DNA of 64,000 nt from RYN-230 sp963770535 (GCA_963770535.1 CAVYPZ010000007.1:744001-808000); one strand, 5' to 3'; positions 9,826-19,325 are shown, counted from the stretch's first letter. Notes: a model not told the origin generated them from the letters alone. Translations and numbers: made by a program.

Positions 9826-10047
9826 TCCAGCGAGGCCGGCAGCGCCAGCGGCTCGCTGAGCGCGGTCCAGCAGCTGGCCGCGGCCATCGGCTCCGCCGTC
9901 GTCACCGCGGTGTACTTCAGCCAGCGGGCGCAGCACGGTGCCGCGCACGCGATGACCGTCAGCGTGGCCGTGGTGGGCGCGATCGTGCTGCTCGACCTCG
10001 CCCTGGCCTGGCTGCCGCCCAAGTCCGCCCCGCCCGGCGGGCCCTAG
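9826..10047 (+). pseudogene. C-terminal remnant of an MFS (EmrB/QacA-type) transporter
   Basis: In a different frame from rnhA, bases 9826-10047 encode about 70 residues containing SASGSLSAVQQLAAAIGSAV, a cytoplasmic-side signature of 14-helix MFS drug exporters, then one last membrane helix (SVAVVGAIVLLDLALAW) and a stop. No start codon or upstream transporter sequence is present, so this is the tail of a deleted gene. Confidence 0.6.
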
Positions 10048-10075
10048 GCCCGGAAGGCGGCTGGCCGCGGCGGGG

Positions 10076-10846
10076 TCAGCCGATCACCTCGAGCACCTGG
10101 TCGGGCGTCTCGACCTGCGGCATGTGCCCGGTGGCCTTGAGCACCTCGAACCGGGCGTTCGGGATGGCGTCTGCCCAGGCACGGCCGTAGCCGGGAGTGA
10201 CGATCCGGTCGCTGTCGCCCCACACGACCAGGGCCGGGATCGTCACCGCGGCGAGGCGGCCGCGGAGCGTGGGGTCGCCGTCCATCGTCGCTCCTCCCGA
10301 GTAGGTGATGAGCGCGGCCCGGTTGGCCGCCGCGATCTGCTGCGCGGCGGGTGGCAGCGTGGCGGGGTCGACGGCGAAGGGGGCCGGGTCGTGGAAGCTG
10401 AGCGGGAACACCTGGTCCATCCTCAGCGAGAAGAACTCGGCGGGAGGGTGCCCGGGCACCGAGAGTCCGACGGGGTCGATGAGGATGACGCGGCTGATCC
10501 GGGGTGAGTTCGTGATGGCCATCTCGGCGGCGATCCAGCCGCCGATCGAGTTCCCGGCCACTGTGACATCGTCCAGGCCGAGCTGGTCCAGCAGCGCGAT
10601 GTAGAGCGCGGCCAGCCCGCCGATCGTGTGCAGGGCCTCGGGGCGCGGGGTCCCGCCGAAGCCGGGGTGGACCGGGCTGAGGACCCGGAAGGGCCTGGCT
10701 TCGGCGAGCCGCTCGCCGAAGCGCGCGGTCGTGTCCGGGCCGCCCCCGCCGTGCAGCAGCAGGAACGGGCGGCCCTCGCCGTGCTCGTCGACGGTGACGC
10801 GGGCCGGGCCGGCGCCGCCGGAGTTCACGGTGTACGTGGTGGTCAT
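10076..10846 (-). CDS. Alpha/beta hydrolase
   Basis: A 256-residue alpha/beta-hydrolase with the oxyanion motif LLLHGGGGP, the nucleophile elbow GNSIGG, the acid in VVWGDSDRIV and the catalytic His in KATGHMPQVE. Size and spacing are standard for esterases or C-C bond hydrolases of the family; the substrate is not readable. It lies 29 bases downstream of the cupin gene on the same strand and is probably co-transcribed with it, under control of the divergent TetR gene. Confidence 0.82.
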   Translation of the reverse strand: MTTTYTVNSGGAGPARVTVDEHGEGRPFLLLHGGGGPDTTARFGERLAEARPFRVLSPVHPGFGGTPRPEALHTIGGLAALYIALLDQLGLDDVTVAGNSIGGWIAAEMAITNSPRISRVILIDPVGLSVPGHPPAEFFSLRMDQVFPLSFHDPAPFAVDPATLPPAAQQIAAANRAALITYSGGATMDGDPTLRGRLAAVTIPALVVWGDSDRIVTPGYGRAWADAIPNARFEVLKATGHMPQVETPDQVLEVIG

Positions 10847-10875
10847 GGGAATCTCCTGGCTGGTGAGCGGGGGAG

Positions 10876-11334
10876 CTAGGCGAAGTCGGTGGCCGGGACC
10901 GTGGCGTACCGGCTCATCACCGCGATGGTGGACTCGGGGGTCAGGTCCTGGCCGCCGGTGATCATGTCCCGCAGATCCCGGAAGTACTGCACATACAGAT
11001 CGGGCGTGAACGTGTTCAGCAGCACAGCGGGCTCGTCGCCCGGGTTGGCGAACGTGTGCGGCGCGCCCGGCGGGATCATCACGAGGGTGCCCGCGGGTGC
11101 CTCGTGGACCGTCTCCCCGACCGTGAAGCGGGCCGTGCCCGAGACGACATAGAAGCCCTCATCGTGCCGGGCGTGCCGGTGCTGCGGCGGCCCCGCGGTG
11201 TGCGGGGCCAGCGTGATCTCGCCGATCCCGAGCCGGTGGCCGGTGGTGCGCCCGTCCTCCAGGATGCGCATCCGGGTGGGCCCGAGGATGATCGCCTCGC
11301 CGCCGGCCGGCCCGGTCACTGAGACCTCAGTCAT
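10876..11334 (-). CDS. Cupin-domain protein
   Basis: A 152-residue single-domain cupin. Metal-binding motif 1 reads QHRHARHDEGFYVVSG (two His and Glu) and motif 2 reads PPGAPHTFAN (His). This suggests a small metal-dependent enzyme or a sensor. The ATG at 11334 is preferred to one at 11358 because AAAGGGGAG lies just upstream. It is first in a two-gene leftward operon with the alpha/beta hydrolase and faces a TetR gene across about 110 bases of repeats. Confidence 0.8.
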   Translation of the reverse strand: MTEVSVTGPAGGEAIILGPTRMRILEDGRTTGHRLGIGEITLAPHTAGPPQHRHARHDEGFYVVSGTARFTVGETVHEAPAGTLVMIPPGAPHTFANPGDEPAVLLNTFTPDLYVQYFRDLRDMITGGQDLTPESTIAVMSRYATVPATDFA

Positions 11335-11353
11335 CTGCTCCCCTTTCGTGAGA

Positions 11354-11429
11354 GTCAACTATCATCACTATAGGAAGCTCGCATTGTTTATGCAAGTCAG
11401 CTATCATGAAGCAGCTTGACTATCATGAA
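11354..11429. promoter_or_regulatory. Three direct copies of a CTATCATGA-type element between divergent genes
   Basis: Copies at 11354-11367, 11396-11409 and 11416-11429 share CTATCATGA (CTATCATCA in the first), each with TCAA/TCAG/TTGA before it. Their place between the cupin operon and the TetR gene suggests operators for that regulator. This is inference from position and repetition. Confidence 0.5.
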
Positions 11430-11445
11430 GGGGCAGGGAGGGCCG

Positions 11446-12042
11446 ATGATCATCGGGGAGAGCGCCGGGCGGGCGAACCAGAAAAGACGGACCCGGACGG
11501 CCATCGTGGACGCCTGCCGCGCGATCATCCGCTCAGGTTCCCCGGTGACGATGCCCGGGGTCGCCCGGGCCGCGCTGGTCTCCGAGGCGACCGCCTACCG
11601 CTACTTCCCCGACCTGTCCGCCCTGCTGAATGAGGCGTTCCCCGGCATGTGGCCGAGCCCGGCCGAGGCGCTGGCCCCGGTCGCGGGTTCCGCCGACCCC
11701 GCCGAGCGGGTCGCGTTCGCGTGCGGGTTCCTGCTGCGCGGCGTCCAGGCCTACCAGGGGGCGGTCCGGGCCATGATCGCGGCCACCATCATCCGCCCCG
11801 AACTGGCGCCCATCCGCCCTGGCCTGCGCTTCGGGCTGATCGATGAGGCGCTGGACCCGGTGGGCGGGGCGCTAGTGGCTGCGGATCCTGCGGCCCTGGC
11901 CCAGCTCAAGCATGATCTCGCCGCCGTGGTCAGCGCGGAGGCCCTCTTCGTCCTGACCGACCTGGCCGGGCTCCCCCCGGACGACGCGATCGCCAGCCTC
12001 GTCCGGACCGCGGTGACCATCACCCAGGCTGCCTTCCAGTAG
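11446..12042 (+). CDS. TetR/AcrR family transcriptional regulator
   Basis: About 198 residues. The N-terminal helix-turn-helix runs through RRTRTAIVDACRAIIRSG, VTMPGVARAALVSEATAYRYF and DLSALLNEAF. The rest is an all-helical ligand domain. The ATG at 11446 is preferred because GGGAGGG precedes it; upstream TTG (11416) and ATG (11425) lie inside repeated operator-like DNA. It likely represses the divergent cupin-hydrolase operon and itself. Its 3' end overlaps the opposite-strand membrane-protein frame by 171 bases. Confidence 0.82.
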   Translation: MIIGESAGRANQKRRTRTAIVDACRAIIRSGSPVTMPGVARAALVSEATAYRYFPDLSALLNEAFPGMWPSPAEALAPVAGSADPAERVAFACGFLLRGVQAYQGAVRAMIAATIIRPELAPIRPGLRFGLIDEALDPVGGALVAADPAALAQLKHDLAAVVSAEALFVLTDLAGLPPDDAIASLVRTAVTITQAAFQ

Positions 12043-12936
12043 GCCGGGCCGGTGCGTCGGGTGCGGCCGCCCCGGCGGCTGGCCGAGGTACGGGCGCGCC
12101 TGCGGCCGGCTGGGCCGCACCGCCTGCGCCTGGCCAGAGCCGGGGCCGGGCAGCGGCACCGGCTGGCCCAGGTACGGCCGCGCCTGCGGCCGGCTGAGGC
12201 GCGGCACGGCCGGGGACTGCCCAGGGCCGGGCGGCGGCCCCGCCGTGCCGCGGAGGATCTCCCACTGGCCGGCCGGGCAGGCCGGCCGGGGGACCGGCAC
12301 AACCGGCGTCCGCTCCCGCGGGAGATAGCGCGGGCCGGGCACCGGGACCCGGGCGGCCCGGTCGCCGAGCGCGGCGGCGATCAGCACCCCGGAACCCATG
12401 ATCACGAAGAAGGCCGGGTAGGCGTAGAGCAGGCGCGGTGCGTGGCCGCCCAGGGCCGGGAGATCCAGCAGGCCCGCCAGGACGAACGCCTGCCAGGTCA
12501 GGGGAGTCTCGCTGCGCGGATGCCGGTAGGCGCCGATGATGACCAGGACCATGGCGGTGCCCTCCACGCCCAGGACGAGGCACATGGCCAGGCCTGGCGC
12601 GTGCGCGAAGGGCCAGGCCGCCATGACGGCCACCGTCCCGCCGAGCAGGGCCCACCGGCCGGGGCCGAACTGCCATCCGCCGCGGGCGGCCAGCACGCCC
12701 AGGACGGCGGCGGTGCCGGCGAGTTGCAGGGCCGCGAGGCACAGCGCCGCCCAGGGGGGATGCTGGGCGGCCTGGACGGCCAGCAGGACGCTGTACTCCA
12801 CGGTCCAGATCAGCCAGGCCGCGGGATCGGGGTCGCTGGCCCGCCGCCAGGCGTCCCGCAGGTACGGGATGTAACCGGCCAGGCCGGTCAGCCCGGCCAG
12901 GAGGCCCCACACCGCAGGGGACAGCAGATGCCTCAT
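11872..12936 (-). CDS. Multi-pass membrane protein, PQ-loop-like, with proline-rich tail
   Basis: From ATG at 12936 the protein has about seven hydrophobic segments. An early GYIPYLRDAWRR...DPDPAAWLIW block resembles the PQ-loop/SWEET-type pattern, though the resemblance is only partial. After about residue 200 it becomes a Pro/Arg/Gly-rich tail containing RPQARPYLGQP twice. The last 57 codons run antisense through the TetR gene, so the true 3' end is doubtful; a one-base shift would end the frame at 12020. No function is assigned. Confidence 0.55.
   Translation of the reverse strand: MRHLLSPAVWGLLAGLTGLAGYIPYLRDAWRRASDPDPAAWLIWTVEYSVLLAVQAAQHPPWAALCLAALQLAGTAAVLGVLAARGGWQFGPGRWALLGGTVAVMAAWPFAHAPGLAMCLVLGVEGTAMVLVIIGAYRHPRSETPLTWQAFVLAGLLDLPALGGHAPRLLYAYPAFFVIMGSGVLIAAALGDRAARVPVPGPRYLPRERTPVVPVPRPACPAGQWEILRGTAGPPPGPGQSPAVPRLSRPQARPYLGQPVPLPGPGSGQAQAVRPSRPQARPYLGQPPGRPHPTHRPGLLEGSLGDGHRGPDEAGDRVVRGEPGQVGQDEEGLRADHGGEIMLELGQGRRIRSH
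12077..12196. repeat. 36-bp direct repeat, two copies
   Basis: Copies at 12077-12112 and 12161-12196 differ at two positions and are 48 bases apart. They encode the repeated RPQARPYLGQP block in the proline-rich tail of the membrane protein, so they probably arose by local duplication within a gene. Confidence 0.75.
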
Positions 12937-13106
12937 GGCCCGACGCTCGCCTGCGCTCGCACCCGCATGGAAGGCGCCTTCCGCTCGCTGCCGGCCAGCG
13001 GTTTCCGCGGCCGGGAACTGCGCCTTCAGCGTGCGCGGGCTAGATTGCAGACGCCTTGATGCCTCGCTTGCCGTGCAGGTCACGTTGCGGAGGGGCGGAC
13101 CCGTGC

Positions 13107-16100
13107 TTACGCGCTGCGGCTGTAGGCGGGGCCGATGGCCTCGATGCGGATCCGCGCGGACTTGGCCTCGGGCACGCCCAGCCGCTCGAAGATGTCGAGC
13201 GCCTGCCGCAGCACGATCCGCGCGGCGTCCGGGCGCCGCGTGCCCAGGGTCGTTTCCGCGATTCCCTCGAGGATCTTGGCCTCCTCGTAGGGGTCGCCGA
13301 TCTCCCGGGCCAGCCGGAGAGCGGCGTGGTAATCGTCGAAGGCCTCGGCGTACCGGCCTGCCCCGCGGCTCACGCCGGCTATCCCGCGCAGCGCCGTCAC
13401 CTGCTGGGGCAGGTTCCCGATCTCCCGGGCGATGGATTGCGCCCTCTCGTGATAGATCAGCGCCTCGTCGTAGTGTTCCGCGTTCTGGTAAACAGCGCCG
13501 ATGTCGTTGAGGACACCGGCTTCGTTCGGGAGATCGCCGATGTCGTGGTAGAACGCCAGGGCGCGTCCATAAGCCGTGAGCGCGTCCTCATAGCTGCCCT
13601 TGTACTGGTGGACCGTCCCGATGTTGTGATACACGATCGCCTGGCTCTGCGCCCCGCCCATCTCGCCGAATATCTCCAGCGACTTCTGGTACCCCTCGAG
13701 GGCGTCCCGGTGATAACCGAGAGACAGCTGTATCCGGGCCAGATTGTTCAGGGTCTTCGCCTGGCCGCGGCGGTCGCCCACGTCACCGTAGAGTGACAGC
13801 GCCTGGCGCAGCTGCTCCGTCGCATCGGGATAGCGCCCGAGCCACCAGGATGCGATCCCGGAATGGCACAGTGTCGTGGCCACGCCTCGGGTGTCCGCCA
13901 TGTCGCGGTACAGGCTCCGGGCCTCGTCGAAGTAGGCCAGGGCCTCACGGGACCGCCCGGCCCGCTGGTGGGCCAGGCCGGCCTGATCGAGAGCGTCGGC
14001 TTCGCCGCGCCGGTCGGCTAGCGAGCGATAGATCGCCGCCGCGTCCTCGGCCAGGGCGAGGGCCGTCTCGTAGCCGCCGGTCTGCTGGCGCACCTCGCTC
14101 AGTTCCAGTGACGCCCGGGCGACCCGGGCCGGATCATCGAGGTCGCGGCTGGCCTGCAGGGCCACGGTATGGGCCGCGATCGCCTCGCCCCAGTACGCCC
14201 GGATGTCCATGAAGCCCGCCAGCGTGTGGGTCAGATCGGCGCACTTCTGCTTCCACTCGTGCCGCCCCGCGTGCTGGGCGGCCTGCAGGATGTTGCGCCA
14301 CTCCGACTCCAGCCAGCCAGCCGCGTCCTCCCGGCTGCTCAGGGCCAGGCCCGCCGCCGGCGGACGCGCGGCGGGCTGGCCGGCCCGCTGCCGGAACGGG
14401 TCAAGGACCTGATCCGCCTCGCCCGCGGTGCGCAGGTAGTAGTCCAGCAGCCTCCCGACCGCCTGGCGCCGCTCAGACCGGGAGTCCTCGTGCGTCGCGC
14501 GCGTGGCCGCGTATCCGCGGATGAGATCGTGGAATCGGTACTGCCCGGCCGGGGCCCGGGTCAGCAGATGGTGGTCGAGCAGGGCGGCGAGAGCCTGCTG
14601 CGTTTCGGCCAGGGTGCCGCCGCCCAGCGCGGCCGCCGCCCCCAGGCTGAGGTGGGCGCAGGGGCTCATGCCGAGCCGCCGGAAGAACCGCTGCTGGCCC
14701 GGCTCCAGGGCCCGGTAGGCGAGATCGAAGGCCGACATGACCTCGGGGCTGGCCGCGCCGGCGCCGCCGGAGCGGGCCGGCGACTGTGACAGTTCCTCGA
14801 CCAGCTCGCCGAGCCCGGGCGGGTAGTCCTGCGCGAGCCTGCCCGCGGCGAGCTGGATCGCGAGCGGCAGCCGCCCGCACAGCCGCACGGCCATCGCGGC
14901 CTGCCCCTCGTCCTGGGCCGTGCCGTGGCCCGCGATCCGCCGGAACAGCGTGATCGCATCGTCCACCGGCAGCGCATCCAGGGTCAGCGCGCGGGCACCC
15001 TCGAGGCCCGGGAACGTGCCCCGGGTGGTGATCAGGATCAGGCACTGGCCCGCCTCGGGCAGGAGCGGGCGGATCTGGTCGTCCTGGCCCGCGTCGTCCA
15101 GGATCACGATGGCGCGGCGGCGGCTCAGCTGGGCCCGCAGCAGCGCGGCGCGCTCGCTGAACGCGTCGGGTATCGGGGTGGCGGGCGCGGTCAGCATCCT
15201 GAGCAGGCGGTGCAGGGCCTCGTCGGCGTCGAGCGACGGATGCCCCGGGTCGTGGCTGTGCAGGTTGAGGTAGAACGTCCCGTCCGGGTACTGCCCGGAG
15301 ATCGTCCGGGCCGCGCGCAGGGCCAGCGCGGTTTTCCCCACCCCGGCCGTGCCCTCGATGACCCTGATCCGCGGGGAGTCCCCGTGCTCGCCCGAGCAGG
15401 CCGAGTTCTTCACTGCGGCCCACGAACTCGGCCGTCTCCGGCGGAAGCGTGTCGGGCTGGGTCATCCGGCCCGAAGGCCGGCTGGGCGGCCGCAGGGCCA
15501 GCGCGGGATCATGGCGCAGGATGCGCTGATGCAGCTCGGACAGCAGCGGTCCCGGTTCTGTGCCCTGCTCCTCGATGAGGCTGGTGCGGATGTCCCGGTA
15601 GAGGCTGAGCGCCTCACCCGGCCTGCCGCTCCCGTACAGCGCCGTCATCTGGTGGGCGATGAACGCCTCATCGAGGGGGTACTGGGCCAGCAGATGGCGG
15701 AGCTCGCCGACCAGGTCGGCATGCCGGCCGAGCTCCAGCTCGCACTCGATGCGCTTCACGACGGCCGCCCGGCGTTCCTCCGCGAGGCTGTCGCGCATCC
15801 GCGCCACCCAGTCACCGCGGATCCCCGCGAACGCCTGGCCGTGCCAGAGCCGAGTCCGCCTCACGCAGCAGCGAGGCGGCCTCGTCCCAGGCGCCGCCGG
15901 CGGCCAGCGCGTCCGCCTGGTGGCGCAGGTCCCGGAACTGATGCAGGTCGATCGTGTCCGGGTCAACGTGGAGTTCGTAACCGCTGTCGCGTCCGGTCAG
16001 CCGGACGCTATCGCCCACGGCCTGCCGGAGTGAGGCGCGGAGCCTGGTGATGTACACCGAAAGGCTCTCCCGGGCCTTTGGCGGCGGCTCTGTATCCCAG

Positions 16101-16246
16101 ACCCGGTCAATGAGAACGCCGGTCGGCACTAACGTGCCCGGCGTCAGCACCAGGATAGCCAGGACGCATCGCAGCCTGGTTGACCCAAGATCACATTGCT
16201 GCCCGGCCGACCACAGCTCAATCGGCCCGAGCACCCGGAATTCCAT
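13107..16246 (-). CDS. AfsR/SARP-family regulator: BTAD + NB-ARC + TPR (two frameshifts)
   Basis: Three frames join into one protein of just over 1,000 residues. From ATG 16246 (MEFRVLGPIELW) there is an OmpR-type winged helix and a bacterial transcriptional activation domain (LYRDIRTSLIEEQGTEPGP). An NB-ARC ATPase follows (Walker A EGTAGVGKTALA, Walker B AIVILDD). The C-terminus is a run of tetratricopeptide repeats (GEADALDQAGLAHQRAGRSR and similar). Shifts lie near 15848 and near 15410. Family members activate secondary-metabolite genes, often on ATP and phosphorylation signals. No biosynthetic cluster adjoins it, so its target may be the small secreted protein upstream or distant genes. 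Confidence 0.82.
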
Positions 16247-16840
16247 GATCGCCCTGTGTCTTCTTTCAGCCCGCGGACCGGTCCGCAGTTGGTGCCCCAA
16301 ACAGGTGAAGTTGAAAACTTTCCTCTGGGCTGATACCCGTTATGCGCAGTCTCACGCGAATCCTAAGAGAATTGGAGCCGGGTAATACACTCCTGGCCGC
16401 CTGGTGTGGTTATGCAATTTGTCATGCATATTGCAGAGGCCGGGCCGGGCCGTTAGCGGACTCCTTCTGTGCAAAAGCAGAACTTGCCGGCAGGCCAATT
16501 CGGCCCTGACCAGCGGCGCACTCCTCCGGCTGTTGTTTCACCCGCACCGCGGGCCCGCCCTGTCCCGGTCATCACTCGCGGCCCTGCCCGGCGCATTCGT
16601 CTCATCGGTCACGCCAGTCCACTCCACTGCCACAGTCCTCTGACCCTGCGCGGGGACCGGCGGGAGGGGCCCGCAGCCCGCGGCGCGCCGCGATAGTCAT
16701 CACGCCCGGCACCGGCTCTGGCCACACCTGGAGCTTTAGCGCGGATTACTCCAAATGCCATATCTGGTTACGCATTGGGGTGTAGTTTCGCACTCGCAGA
16801 TGGCCTGATGTCTAAGTCACCGACAAGAGGACATTCTACT
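16247..16840. other. Divergent intergenic region, AfsR-like gene and small membrane protein
   Basis: About 590 bases. The part at 16300-16420 is AT-richer and probably carries the AfsR-like promoter. Another AT-richer patch at 16730-16800 precedes the small gene. I could not define clear promoter boxes, SARP heptamer repeats or a structured RNA. Confidence 0.45.
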
Positions 16841-17125
16841 ATGAATCATAGGTCTTTAAGGAACGCGAGGACGCAGGGCGGAAGGCCGGCGGGCGGCGCT
16901 CACCGCAGTCCCCCGGCGCGATTCGCGCACACCCGGGCGCTGCGTGGCATTCTTGTCCTGGCTCTCACTCTGGGCGGGCTCGGCGTCGTCGCGCTGACCT
17001 GGCCGCGGCACGTCAGTGCAGGCCACACCCAGGTCACCTCCCAGCAGCACGCCCATGGCCCGGCCCATCCCGGCGGCCCGCAACTGATGGTTACCAAGGC
17101 CAGGCCCAAGCCCTTCATTTATTGA
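16841..17125 (+). CDS. Small hypothetical membrane-anchored or secreted protein
   Basis: A 94-residue frame from ATG at 16841, with AGAGGAC eight bases upstream. A basic N-terminus (22 residues rich in Arg/Gly) leads to one hydrophobic segment (GILVLALTLGGLGVVALTW), followed by a His/Pro/Gly-rich exterior (HVSAGHTQ, QQHAHGPAHPGG) ending KARPKPFIY. The His-rich tail could bind metal, as inference. I do not recognise a family. It is divergent from the AfsR-like regulator and could be its target. Confidence 0.5.
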   Translation: MNHRSLRNARTQGGRPAGGAHRSPPARFAHTRALRGILVLALTLGGLGVVALTWPRHVSAGHTQVTSQQHAHGPAHPGGPQLMVTKARPKPFIY

Positions 17126-17345
17126 GCGGGATTGCCTCAGGCCGCCCAGCCTGGTGCGGCCTGATGCCATTCCACCGGGCCGCCCGGGGATCCGGCCGCC
17201 AGGCACCATTATCGTCACGCGGCGGTGGCACCCTTTTATCCCGTAACCGGCGCTCATGGATAACCGTGAATTCCAGCGATCGGCCAGCGGGCAGGCCGTT
17301 AACCGCCGGCACGAGGGCCGCCGGAGCGACCCGGGCACGCGCCAG

Positions 17346-18119
17346 CTACACCGAGTCCCAGTGCGGCGGGCGGTCGCGGTAGAGGCGCTCGTCATCGTCG
17401 GGCTCAGCCGGCTCACCCCAGGCCGCATCGCTGTCGCCCGGGCTCCGACCCGGCAGCACCGGCTCGTCATCGGGCTCCACGGGTGCGGGGCGGGCCTGCC
17501 GCCGCGGCGTATCCATCACCTCTGTCCCGTCACCGTGCTGGAGGCCCTCGCTGATCAGGGCGGCGAGGGCGCCGGGCGGGATCAGCGTGAGACTGGGCTC
17601 GCCCAGCAGGGGGGCCATCCCGGCCGCGATGGTGAGCAGCCGGGCGGCCGCCTCATGCTCGGGCAGCGGCTCGCCGGGATGCTGGCTGGCCTGGGCGAGG
17701 TACCGGGCGACCTGCGCAGCCATCTGCTCGTGCAGTTCCAGGGCGCGCTGGCGGATCTCCGGGTGGGCGGCGAGCTCCTGGATGATGATCTTCCGGACCG
17801 GGGAGGGCTCGCCGAGCACGCCGGCCAGGTGCCGCCACAGTCCGGCCACGGCCGGGCGCAGGCCTGGCTCCGCGCCCCCGGCCGTCGCGGCCTGCGCCGG
17901 GAGGAGCCCGTCCAGGAGGGTGGCCTGGTCCTCCCGGATCACCGCCAGCAGCAGCTCCATCTTCGTCTTGAAGTGATAGAAGATCAGGCCCTGCGGGACG
18001 CGTGCCTCGGCCGCGATCAGGGCCGTGGACGTGTGGTCGAAGCCGCGCTCGGCGAACAGCCGCTCAGCCGCGGCCAGGATCCGCCCGCGGGCCGTCCCGT
18101 CTGTCTGCTCACCGCCCAT
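17346..18119 (-). CDS. TetR family transcriptional regulator with acidic C-terminal tail
   Basis: 257 residues. The HTH is clear: GRILAAAERLFAERGFDHTS, ALIAAEARVPQGLIFYHFKTK. A helical ligand domain follows to about residue 200. The last 50 residues are hydrophilic and acidic (VEPDDEPVLPG, EPAEPDDDERLYRDRPP), unusual for TetR proteins. It lies 27 bases downstream of the MftD-like oxidase on the same strand, so the two are probably one transcript and the regulator may sense that enzyme's product. Confidence 0.82.
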   Translation of the reverse strand: MGGEQTDGTARGRILAAAERLFAERGFDHTSTALIAAEARVPQGLIFYHFKTKMELLLAVIREDQATLLDGLLPAQAATAGGAEPGLRPAVAGLWRHLAGVLGEPSPVRKIIIQELAAHPEIRQRALELHEQMAAQVARYLAQASQHPGEPLPEHEAAARLLTIAAGMAPLLGEPSLTLIPPGALAALISEGLQHGDGTEVMDTPRRQARPAPVEPDDEPVLPGRSPGDSDAAWGEPAEPDDDERLYRDRPPHWDSV

Positions 18120-18146
18120 GAAGGCGCTCCGTTCCGGCGTCCCCGC

Positions 18147-19325
18147 TCAGAGCTTGCGATCCAGCGCGAACCCCTCAGGCACGATCACGTCGTCGGGCGA
18201 CAGGTCGCGGATGGAGGCCTTGCCCAGGCCCAGCAGCGTCTCGCTGATCCCCTGGCGCAGGATCTCGATCACGTTGGTGACGCCACGCTCGCCGGCGGCG
18301 GCCATGCCCCACAGGTAGGCGCGGCCGATCATCACCGCGTGCGCGCCCAGCGCGAGGGCCTTGACCACGTCGCTGCCGCGCCGGATACCCCCGTCCAGCA
18401 GCACCTCGATCTGGTCGCCGACCGCGTCGGCCACGCCGGGCAGGCACCGGATGGTGGCGGGCGTGGAGTCGAGGTTGTTGCCGCCGTGATTGGACACCGA
18501 GATGGCGGTGGCCCCGATGTCGACGGCCCGCCGGGCGTCGTCCGGCCGGGTAATGCCCTTGATCATGAACGGGCCGCCCCACTGCTCCCGCAGCCAGGCG
18601 AGGTCGGTCCAGGTCGGCGGGGCTGAGCCCATCCACTGGCCGTAGGCGCCGAAGAATGTGGGGACCTGTGCGTCACGGGCACCCAGGTTGGGCACGCCCA
18701 GGTCGGGCAGCGATCCGCTGCGGATCCAGCGGGCCAGGTAGGCCGGCCTGATCGCCACCTGCGGGATGTGCCGCACCATGGCCTCGAGGTTCAGGTGCTC
18801 GGGAATCCACGGGCTGCCCCAGTCCCGGCGGGAGTCGAACACCCAGTCCAGCGTGACGATCAGGCCCTTGGCGCCCGCCGCGCGGGCCCGCTCGGCCCGG
18901 GCCAGGATGTCCTCGCGGGTGCCCACCCAGTAGCTCTGGAACAGCAGCTTGCCAGTGGCCTTGCCGACCTCTTCGACCGGCTTCGACGCGAACGACGACA
19001 GGCCCATGACCGTGCCCGCAGCGGCCGCGGCCCGGGCCACCGCCACCTCACCGTCCGGGTGCACAGCCTGCACCCCGGTCGGCGAGAGCAGCACCGGCAG
19101 GCTGGCCTCCTGGCCCATCACGGTGGTGGCCAGCTCGCGGGTAGCCGGGAGATCGGCCACATGCGGCCGGAGCCGGAGCTCGGAGAACGCGCTGACGTTG
19201 TCGTTCATCGTCACCCCGGCCTCCGCTCCGGCGACCAGGGCCATGTATACCGACTTCGGCAGGCGGCGCCTGGCGCGGCGCTGGGCCTCGGCGACGGTCT
19301 CGAACCAGGTCCTCGTGCTTGCCAT
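18147..19325 (-). CDS. FMN-dependent alpha-hydroxy-acid oxidase, MftD-like (mycofactocin-system type)
   Basis: A 392-residue (S)-2-hydroxy-acid oxidase family protein. FMN-contact motifs are LSPTGVQAVHPDGE, the active-site Lys in FMIKGI, His in SVSNHGGNNLD, and the phosphate loop LDGGIRRGSDVVKALALGA. The opening TWFETVAEAQRRARRRLPKSVY and VMGLSSFASKPVEEV closely match MftD, the enzyme that oxidises the mycofactocin precursor, rather than ordinary lactate oxidases. None of mftA, B, C, E or F lies within the window, so this is either an orphan paralogue or serves another peptide-derived or small hydroxy-acid substrate. Confidence 0.8.
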   Translation of the reverse strand: MASTRTWFETVAEAQRRARRRLPKSVYMALVAGAEAGVTMNDNVSAFSELRLRPHVADLPATRELATTVMGQEASLPVLLSPTGVQAVHPDGEVAVARAAAAAGTVMGLSSFASKPVEEVGKATGKLLFQSYWVGTREDILARAERARAAGAKGLIVTLDWVFDSRRDWGSPWIPEHLNLEAMVRHIPQVAIRPAYLARWIRSGSLPDLGVPNLGARDAQVPTFFGAYGQWMGSAPPTWTDLAWLREQWGGPFMIKGITRPDDARRAVDIGATAISVSNHGGNNLDSTPATIRCLPGVADAVGDQIEVLLDGGIRRGSDVVKALALGAHAVMIGRAYLWGMAAAGERGVTNVIEILRQGISETLLGLGKASIRDLSPDDVIVPEGFALDRKL

